A stretch of DNA of 64,000 bases from Dinoroseobacter shibae DFL 12 = DSM 16493 (GTDB lineage: Bacteria; Pseudomonadota; Alphaproteobacteria; Rhodobacterales; Rhodobacteraceae). The notes beneath the pieces were generated by a model. That model was not told the origin of the DNA. It did not search any database and was given only the letters and a program-made list of their open reading frames with translations. Below, piece after piece: positions 58,368 through 64,000 of the stretch. The stretch lies in the NCBI RefSeq assembly GCF_000018145.1, contig NC_009952.1, positions 2,790,001 through 2,854,000 on the forward strand. Reading direction: 5' to 3'. A program made the translations under genes and the position numbers. How positions within the stretch are numbered: the first letter of the stretch is position 1; every line of letters starts with the position of its first letter.

Positions 58368-59762
58368 ATGGACACACTGATCCTGTCGCGCATCCAGTTC
58401 GGCGCGAATATCTCGTTCCACATCCTGTTCCCGACGATCACCATCGCGCTCGGCTGGGTGCTGCTGTTCTTCAAGCTGCGCTTCCAGGCCACCGGGGACG
58501 GCAAATGGATGGAGGCGTATCGCTTCTGGGTGAAGGTCTTCGCCCTGAGCTTCGCCATGGGCGTGGTGTCGGGCATCACCATGTCGTTCCAGTTCGGCAC
58601 CAACTGGCCGGGCTTCATGGAGCATGTCGGGAACATCGCCGGGCCGCTTCTGGCCTACGAGGTGATGACCGCCTTCTTCCTCGAAGCCGTGTTCCTGGGC
58701 ATCATGCTCTTCGGGGTCAGCCGTGTGCCGCCCTGGCTGCACACGCTGGCCACCTTCCTCGTGGCCTTCGGTACCACCATGTCCGCCTTCTGGATCCTGG
58801 TGCTGAACAGCTGGATGCACACGCCCCAGGGGTACGAGATCCGCGATGGCGTGGCCTATGCCACCAACTGGCTGGAGATCATCTTCAACCCGTCCCTGCC
58901 CTACCGGTTCAGCCATACGTTGCTGGCCTCGGGCCTGACGGTCGCCTTCCTGCTGGCGGGGCTGTCGGCCTTCCGCTGGCTGCGCGGCGACCGCTCCGAC
59001 GGCGTGCGCGCGGCGATGCGCACGGGCGTGACGCTGGGCGCGCTGCTGATCCCGGTGCAGATCTTCGTGGGCGACATGCACGGGCTCAACACGCTCGAAC
59101 ACCAGCCCGCCAAGGTCGCGGCGATGGAAGGACACTGGGACGGCGACAAGAGCCCGGTGCCGCTGGTGCTCTTTGCCCTGCCCAATGCCGAGACCCGCGA
59201 GAACGATTTCGAGATCGCCATCCCCTATCTCGGCTCGCTGATCCTGACCCATTCGCTCGACGGCAAGATCCCCGGCCTGAACGACTTCGTCACCGAGGAC
59301 GGCGAGGTGCTGCATCCACCCGTGGCCAAGGTGTTCTGGTCGTTCCGGGTGATGGTCGCCACCGGCATGGCCATGCTGGTGATGAGCTGGGCCGCGATGT
59401 GGTTCATGCGCCGGGGCCGCGGCATCGAAGGCCTGCCCAAACCGATGCTCTACGGCTTCGTCGCCATGGGCTTTTCCGGCTGGATCGCCACGCTGGCGGG
59501 CTGGTACACCACCGAGATCGGCCGCCAGCCCTGGCTGGTGGATGGGGTGCTGCGCACCGCCGACGCGGTGGCGGACGTGCCCGCCGGCATGGTGCTGGGC
59601 ACGCTTCTGGCCTATCTCGCGGTCTACGCGGCGCTGATCTTCTGCTATATCAGCGTGCTGACCTATCTCGCGGCCAAGGCGGCCAAGGGCGAGCCCACCC
59701 GCATCTTCGACACGCCCCGTTCGGGCGAGGCCGAAGTGCGCGCCATCACCCCGGCGGAGTAG
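58368..59762 (+). CDS. cydA: Quinol oxidase bd-type subunit I (CioA/CydA-like)
   Basis: 464 residues and about nine membrane helices. Haem ligands H18 (NISFHILFP) and H183 (RFSHTLL), acidic residues E98 and E106 in LAYEVMTAFFLEAVFLG, and the GRQPW motif at 385-389. The quinol loop after GDMHGLNTLEHQPAK is short, as in cyanide-insensitive (CIO) enzymes. It oxidises quinol and reduces O2 to water without pumping protons. The next gene starts four bases after the stop. Confidence 0.94.
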   Translation: MDTLILSRIQFGANISFHILFPTITIALGWVLLFFKLRFQATGDGKWMEAYRFWVKVFALSFAMGVVSGITMSFQFGTNWPGFMEHVGNIAGPLLAYEVMTAFFLEAVFLGIMLFGVSRVPPWLHTLATFLVAFGTTMSAFWILVLNSWMHTPQGYEIRDGVAYATNWLEIIFNPSLPYRFSHTLLASGLTVAFLLAGLSAFRWLRGDRSDGVRAAMRTGVTLGALLIPVQIFVGDMHGLNTLEHQPAKVAAMEGHWDGDKSPVPLVLFALPNAETRENDFEIAIPYLGSLILTHSLDGKIPGLNDFVTEDGEVLHPPVAKVFWSFRVMVATGMAMLVMSWAAMWFMRRGRGIEGLPKPMLYGFVAMGFSGWIATLAGWYTTEIGRQPWLVDGVLRTADAVADVPAGMVLGTLLAYLAVYAALIFCYISVLTYLAAKAAKGEPTRIFDTPRSGEAEVRAITPAE

Positions 59763-59766
59763 GACC

Positions 59767-60780
59767 ATGGGCGCGATCTTCTCCGACCCGGCCCAGTGGT
59801 TGCCGCTGACCTTTGCCGCCCTCATGGGGCTCTCGATCCTGATCTACGTGGTGCTCGACGGGTTCGACCTGGGCGTGGGGGTGCTCTTCCCCTTCGCCGA
59901 GGACGCCGAGAAGGACCGCATGGTCGCCTCCATCGGCCCGTTCTGGGACGCAAACGAGACCTGGCTGGTGCTGGCCATCGGCATCCTCCTGGTGGCCTTT
60001 CCCGCCGCCCATGGCGCGATCCTCACCGCACTCTACTTGCCCGTGGCGATCATGCTGATCGGGCTGATCCTGCGCGGCGTATCCTTCGAGTTTCGCGCCA
60101 AGGCCCCGGCCGCCCAGAAACGCGCCTGGAACAACGCGTTCTTCATCGGCTCGATGATGACCTCGCTGAGCCAGGGCTTCATGCTGGGGCTCTACATCAT
60201 GGGCCTGCAATGGACGGTCTGGACCGTGGGCTTCGCCACCCTGACGGCGGTGTTCCTGACCGTGGCCTATTCCTTCATCGGTGCGACCTGGCTGGTTCTG
60301 AAGACCGAAGGCGCGCTGCAACTCAAGGCGGTGGAGTGGTCCAAGGGCGGGATCTGGGGGCTGGTGCTGGGCCTGGGCGCGGTGTCGCTGGCCTCGCCGC
60401 TGGTCAGCCCGCGCATCTTCGACAAGTGGTTCTCTTTCCCCGAGATCGTGCTGCTGGCCCCCCTGCCCTTGATGTTCTGCCTGCTGATCGGCCTGCTGTT
60501 CGTGGGGCTCAAACGCCTGCCCACCGCCGATGACAGCTTTGCCTGGCTGCCCTTCGCGGCGACCATCGTGCTCTTCATCCTGGCGTTCTTCGGCCTGGCC
60601 TACTCGTTCTACCCCTACGTGGTGCCCGAGCAGCTGACGATCTACGAGGCCGCCAGCGCGCCGGAAAGCCTGCTGATCATCCTCGTGGGCACGGTCTTCG
60701 TGCTCCCGGCGATCCTGGGCTACACGGTGCTCAGCTACGTGATCTTCCGCGGCAAGGCGCGCGCGCTCAGCTACGACTGA
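59767..60780 (+). CDS. cydB: Quinol oxidase bd-type subunit II (CioB/CydB-like)
   Basis: 337 residues and about eight helices. Family strings: LIYVVLDGFDLGVGVLFPFA near residue 20, SIGPFWDANETWLVLA near 57, and SLSQGFMLGLYIMGLQWTVW near 132. It is the structural partner of subunit I. No small CydX-like gene follows before the convergent neighbour. No cydCD in the window. Confidence 0.94.
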   Translation: MGAIFSDPAQWLPLTFAALMGLSILIYVVLDGFDLGVGVLFPFAEDAEKDRMVASIGPFWDANETWLVLAIGILLVAFPAAHGAILTALYLPVAIMLIGLILRGVSFEFRAKAPAAQKRAWNNAFFIGSMMTSLSQGFMLGLYIMGLQWTVWTVGFATLTAVFLTVAYSFIGATWLVLKTEGALQLKAVEWSKGGIWGLVLGLGAVSLASPLVSPRIFDKWFSFPEIVLLAPLPLMFCLLIGLLFVGLKRLPTADDSFAWLPFAATIVLFILAFFGLAYSFYPYVVPEQLTIYEAASAPESLLIILVGTVFVLPAILGYTVLSYVIFRGKARALSYD

Positions 60781-60800
60781 GCCGCCGCCCGGCGCCGGGC

Positions 60801-61355
60801 TCACATCATCGCGGCGGGCGAGCGTTCGGTGAACACCCGGATGTAATCGCCGGGCGACGACCCCGCCCAATAGACCCAGAGCCGGAACGGATTGTCGGGG
60901 TCGATCCAGACCTCGTCGCCCCGCTCCAGCCCGCGCAAGTCGGTGCTGAGATAGGTCACGTCCGTATTGGCCAGGAAATCCGTCGCGTCCATCGTCCCGG
61001 GCTGCGCCGCGATGCCGAGGATCGGCGCGTCGAACTCCACATAGCCGTATTGCACCCCGTCGATGCTGTCGAAGAACACGTAATGGCTCGCCACCACCTG
61101 CCCCGCCGGGATCACCCCATCCTGTCCGCCGATATCCACCCGGATCGGCGCGGCCAGCGCGATGTTCTGGTCCTCGTCGAAGGCATAGAGGTGATCGGTG
61201 TCGAAATTGTCCGCCCCCACGGCAAACCCCGGGCTGGTCTCCAGCTTCACGAAGCTGCCCGCGCCGCTCTGGCGCAGGATTTGCCCGTCGAGCACCACCG
61301 CCCCCGCCGTCGCCCCCCAGACCGCCACCGCCAAACCGCCCCATCCTGCGCGCAT
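60801..61355 (-). CDS. Secreted protein of unknown function
   Basis: 184 residues with a signal peptide (MRAGWGGLAVAVWGATAGAVV region). The mature part is beta-rich and acidic (VVLDGQILRQSGAGSF, GADNFDTDHLYAFDEDQNIAL, DEVWIDPDNPFRLWVYWAGSSPGDYIRVF) and has no cysteines. Proteins like this occur singly in alphaproteobacteria; function is not known to me. The start at 61355 follows GGGAGGGA. Convergent with the oxidase operon. Confidence 0.75.
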   Translation of the reverse strand: MRAGWGGLAVAVWGATAGAVVLDGQILRQSGAGSFVKLETSPGFAVGADNFDTDHLYAFDEDQNIALAAPIRVDIGGQDGVIPAGQVVASHYVFFDSIDGVQYGYVEFDAPILGIAAQPGTMDATDFLANTDVTYLSTDLRGLERGDEVWIDPDNPFRLWVYWAGSSPGDYIRVFTERSPAAMM

Positions 61356-61498
61356 CCCGTCCCTCCCCGTGACCGCCCCCAGCCTACGGCACGGCCAGCC
61401 CCAGGCAAACCCCTGGCGGAAACCCGCGCCGCGGGGCCCCTTGCCAAACCGGCCGCGCTTCGATTGTCTGAGCGCGAACGGACGCAAGGGGGACCATC

Positions 61499-62269
61499 AT
61501 GGCACTGGAAATCTACCAATACCCATACGGACCGGGCGCGAATTACGGGGTTCTGCTGCATGACCCGTCCTCCGGGGCCACCGCCTCGGTCGATGCCGGC
61601 GACGCCGCCGCCCTGCGCACCGCCCTGAAGAAGACCGGCTGGACCCTGTCGGAGATCTGGATCACCCACCACCATGCCGACCACACCGACGGGGTGGCGG
61701 AGATCAAGGCCGAAACCGGCTGCACCGTGATCGGCCCCAAACCCCAGAGCGCGCCGATTGCCGGGGTCGATACCCGCTACGGCGACGGCGACAGGTTCGA
61801 CTTCTCCGGCCACGAGGTGCGGGTGATCCACACGCCGGGCCACACCATCGACATGATCAACTTCTACCTGCCCGCCGAGGGCGTCGTCTTCACCGGCGAC
61901 ACGCTCTTCGTGATGGGCTGCGGGCGGCTCTTCGAGGGCGACGGGCCGATGATGCATGCCAGCCTGCAGAAACTCGCCGCCCTGCCCGCCGACACGGTGA
62001 TCTATTGCTCCCACGAATATACCGAGGCCAACGCGGATTTCGCCCTGACCGTGGACCCCGAAAACCCGGACCTCAAGGACAAGGCCGCCCGGGTGAAGGC
62101 CCTGCGCGCCCAGGACAAGCCCACCGTGCCCACGACGCTCGCCGAAGAGCTGGCGACCAACCCCTTCCTGCGCGCCCATGACACCCGCATCCGCGCCCAT
62201 CTGGGCCTGGAAACGGCCAGCGATGCCGAGGTCTTCACCGAAATCCGCCGCCGCAAGGACAATTCCTGA
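61499..62269 (+). CDS. gloB: Hydroxyacylglutathione hydrolase (glyoxalase II)
   Basis: 256 residues. Metallo-beta-lactamase motif THHHADHTDG near residue 56 and further metal ligands in HTPGHTIDM (about 115), GDTLFVMGCGRLFEG (about 137) and YCSHEYTEANADFA (about 172). It hydrolyses S-lactoylglutathione to lactate, and relatives deal with S-formyl- or other acyl-glutathiones, which could complement alcohol oxidation here (inference). Confidence 0.94.
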   Translation: MALEIYQYPYGPGANYGVLLHDPSSGATASVDAGDAAALRTALKKTGWTLSEIWITHHHADHTDGVAEIKAETGCTVIGPKPQSAPIAGVDTRYGDGDRFDFSGHEVRVIHTPGHTIDMINFYLPAEGVVFTGDTLFVMGCGRLFEGDGPMMHASLQKLAALPADTVIYCSHEYTEANADFALTVDPENPDLKDKAARVKALRAQDKPTVPTTLAEELATNPFLRAHDTRIRAHLGLETASDAEVFTEIRRRKDNS

Positions 62270-62281
62270 CGCGGGCGCCGC

Positions 62282-63010
62282 TCAGTCCGCCCCGGCCACC
62301 CGCCGGGCGGGCGCGTCCGCAGGCACCCAGCCGCCGATCTCCAGGATCAGCTTGCGCCGGATCGCGTCGCCCAGGCTCGCCTCGCTATCGGCGGTGATGA
62401 CGAAGGCCCCCGGCCCGCCAATGATCCGCTCTGCATAAATCCGCTCCAGGTCCGCGCCGCTGGGCCGCCCGTTGCAGAACCGGCACAGGATCGGCAGGCC
62501 GTTGATCGTGATCCCCGCCGCCAGAACCTCCGACCGGGCCTCGGCAATGGACGGCCCGTTCCAGTTGTTCGCGCTGTCGCCGGAAAAATCGATCACCTTG
62601 CGCCAGCCCTCATAGGCGTTGGTCTCGATCAGCTCCTTGCCCTTGAGCAGCGCCGAGCCGATCGCGTTGCGCCCGAAGGCCCGGCGCGGCGGCGGCAGCA
62701 GGGCCTCGGCAAAGGCCCGGGCGCTCGCCGCATCCGAGATCACCATCCACGGCACCACCACGTCCTCGGTGCCCGCCGCCGCCCATTCCACGTAGGTCAC
62801 CGCGATCTTGCCATAGGCCGAGCCCTCGATCACCGCCAGGACCGACGGGTCGGTGATCGCCTCGGCATAGCCCTGGCGCTGGAACGCGATCTCCGCCGCG
62901 TCGATGGAACCAGACGCATCGGCCAGCAGCACCAGTTCGACCTCCACCTCCTCGGCGGTGGCCAGCTGCGGCATCAAGGCAAGAAGGAGGCCAAGCGCGA
63001 TCCGTTTCAT
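62282..63010 (-). CDS. DUF1194 secreted von Willebrand A-like protein
   Basis: 242 residues with a signal peptide (MKRIALGLLLALMPQLATA). The domain starts VELVLLADASGSIDAAEIAFQR, with a metal-ion-dependent adhesion-type DxSGS motif, and carries VIDFSGDSANNW near residue 145 and the cysteine pair CRFCNG. DUF1194 proteins are common in Rhodobacterales and of unknown function. The start at 63010 is chosen for the signal peptide. Convergent with gloB. Confidence 0.88.
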   Translation of the reverse strand: MKRIALGLLLALMPQLATAEEVEVELVLLADASGSIDAAEIAFQRQGYAEAITDPSVLAVIEGSAYGKIAVTYVEWAAAGTEDVVVPWMVISDAASARAFAEALLPPPRRAFGRNAIGSALLKGKELIETNAYEGWRKVIDFSGDSANNWNGPSIAEARSEVLAAGITINGLPILCRFCNGRPSGADLERIYAERIIGGPGAFVITADSEASLGDAIRRKLILEIGGWVPADAPARRVAGAD

Positions 63011-63045
63011 CCCCTGGAGGTAGCGCGCCCCGCGATCCGGAAAAG

Positions 63046-63480
63046 TCAGGCCTTCTGGGTCAGGTACACGCCCAGCGCCATCGCCGCGATACCCAGCGCC
63101 CGCGTCGTCTCCAACGGGGTCTGGCGCGCGCCGAACAGGCCGAAATGGTCGATCACCGCCGCCGAGGCCAGCTGCCCCAGCAGCACGAAGAAGACCGCGT
63201 TGCCGACCCCGAAACTCGGCGCCACATAGGTGATCGACAGCACGTAGAACGCCACCAGCACACCGCCCAGGAACAGATGCCGGGGCTGGGCCGCAAGCCC
63301 GTCGAACCCCTGCCGCCCCGTGGCCAGCATCACCACCGTCGTCGCACACAGCGCCACCAGGAACAGGATGAACGCCGCCGTGGCCGGCGCGCCGATCTGG
63401 CTGCCCAACCGGGCGTTGAGCGCCGCCAGCACCGGGATACCGATCCCGGCGAGCAGCATGACAAGGGCGTGTGTGGGCAT
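63046..63480 (-). CDS. DMT-superfamily membrane protein (DUF606/YdcZ-like)
   Basis: 144 residues and five hydrophobic segments. The repeated half-EamA fold begins LVMLLAGIGIPVLAALNARLGSQIGAPATAAF (written in two parts: helix 1 and the loop), and the conserved SFGVGNAVFFVLLGQL lies near residue 88. Paired or single DUF606 proteins are small-molecule transporters of unknown substrate. The start at 63480 is chosen over a longer frame without family similarity. Confidence 0.85.
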   Translation of the reverse strand: MPTHALVMLLAGIGIPVLAALNARLGSQIGAPATAAFILFLVALCATTVVMLATGRQGFDGLAAQPRHLFLGGVLVAFYVLSITYVAPSFGVGNAVFFVLLGQLASAAVIDHFGLFGARQTPLETTRALGIAAMALGVYLTQKA

Positions 63481-63542
63481 CTGGGGGCTCCGCGATCCGT
63501 TCGGCCCATCCTGACCGCGCCCCGCCGTGGCGGCAAGCAAAG

Positions 63543-63556
63543 TTGCGCGAAATCAA
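63543..63556. promoter_or_regulatory. Weak FNR-type site upstream of a cytochrome gene
   Basis: TTGCGCGAAATCAA: the right half ATCAA is perfect and the left half TTGCG is degenerate. It lies 67 bases before the cytochrome start, a plausible activator position. Confidence 0.35.
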
Positions 63557-63622
63557 GGAGTCGGAAACAAGACCCGGCTATGCTCGACCCGGAACGAGGC
63601 AGATTGCAGGAGGTATCTGGAC

Positions 63623-64000
63623 ATGCGTGAGCTTCTATTCGGACTGGGCACCGCCGCCATGCTGTTTTCCGGACCGGGCCTTGCGGACCCGGTGGACGAG
63701 GGGCGGCAGCTCTTTCGCGACTATTGCGTGACCTGCCACGGGATGGAGGGGCGTGGCGACGGGCCGATGACGCAGGTGCTCACCATCGCGCCCCCGGACC
63801 TTGCGCGGCTCAGCGTGGATAATGACGGGGTCTTCCCGGTCAGCCGCGTGGTCGCCCGGATCGACGGGCGCATGCCCATCCTGGGCCATGGCGGCCCCAT
63901 GCCGGTCTTCGGGGATCTCTTCGACGGCGAAGCCGGCGCGCTGGACAGTGAAACCGGCGCCCCGATCCTGACCAGCCGCGCCATGGTCGCCGTGGTGGCG
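63623..64000 (+). CDS. c-type cytochrome, N-terminal part (runs off the right edge)
   Basis: 126 codons are present. Signal peptide MRELLFGLGTAAMLFSGPGLA, then DEGRQLFRDYCVTCHGMEGRGDGPM, whose CVTCH near residue 33 is a c-type haem site. A later MPVFGD with the likely distal Met is near residue 95. A class I periplasmic cytochrome; partner unknown. AGGAGG lies upstream. Confidence 0.85.
   Translation, partial: MRELLFGLGTAAMLFSGPGLADPVDEGRQLFRDYCVTCHGMEGRGDGPMTQVLTIAPPDLARLSVDNDGVFPVSRVVARIDGRMPILGHGGPMPVFGDLFDGEAGALDSETGAPILTSRAMVAVVA

Overview
The window is high-GC alphaproteobacterial DNA, most likely from an aerobic anoxygenic phototroph of the Rhodobacteraceae (Roseobacter group). The evidence is bchE-bchJ under a PpsR-type operator, FNR-type sites of the TTGAC-N4-GTCAA form, a form II CoxL, roseobacter-style gene neighbourhoods (lgt-midA-pgeF, proC-csaA, tesA/ybbA-ybbP, gcvTHP) and many tight ATGA or TGATG couplings. 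No tRNA, rRNA, CRISPR, transposase or prophage gene was seen.

Layout. 1-4120: the 5' part of aspS, a small secreted protein, a pentapeptide-repeat protein and bchE-bchJ. 4120-13015: a pilin-like peptide, carB with an overlapping 34-residue lipoprotein, a coiled-coil secreted protein, tdk, a DUF4239 membrane protein, and an operon running YbjN-like, proC, csaA, 2-hydroxyacid dehydrogenase. 13326-24336: housekeeping and redox genes, including an acidic membrane-anchored protein, ubiK, lgt-midA-pgeF, a Hint-domain protein, an Lrp regulator facing trxB, a di-haem peroxidase with Irr-like and FNR-like sites, and a sat-cysC gene continuous in frame with a MarR-type winged helix.

24514-44847 is the most distinctive part. 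A form II cox operon (coxG-S-L-M) lies beside a PQQ alcohol-oxidation island. The island holds a quinoprotein alcohol dehydrogenase with the Asp-x-Asp signature of lanthanide enzymes, three c-type cytochrome or periplasmic partner genes, and an ABC system of the PedA1-A2-B-C/Lut type linked to lanthanide uptake. It also has a second substrate-binding protein plus ATPase without a permease, and a FIST protein, hybrid histidine kinase and LuxR-type response regulator that are good candidates for its control system. A shared CTTTGGTCG promoter element occurs upstream of two of its transcription units.

44844-64000: tesA divergent from ybbA-ybbP, the glycine-cleavage operon gcvT-gcvH-gcvP, galM, a 5-hydroxyisourate hydrolase, a divergent GAPDH, a universal stress protein, a pseudoazurin-like cupredoxin, a bd-type quinol oxidase (CioAB-like), gloB, several small secreted or membrane proteins, and the start of another cytochrome c.

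The strongest unexplained signal is a family of perfect 20-22 bp palindromes, mostly centred on TTCGAA. They occur in pairs or triplets inside three gene-free, very GC-rich gaps: between pedB and pedC, after the alcohol dehydrogenase, and between the HIU hydrolase and GAPDH genes.
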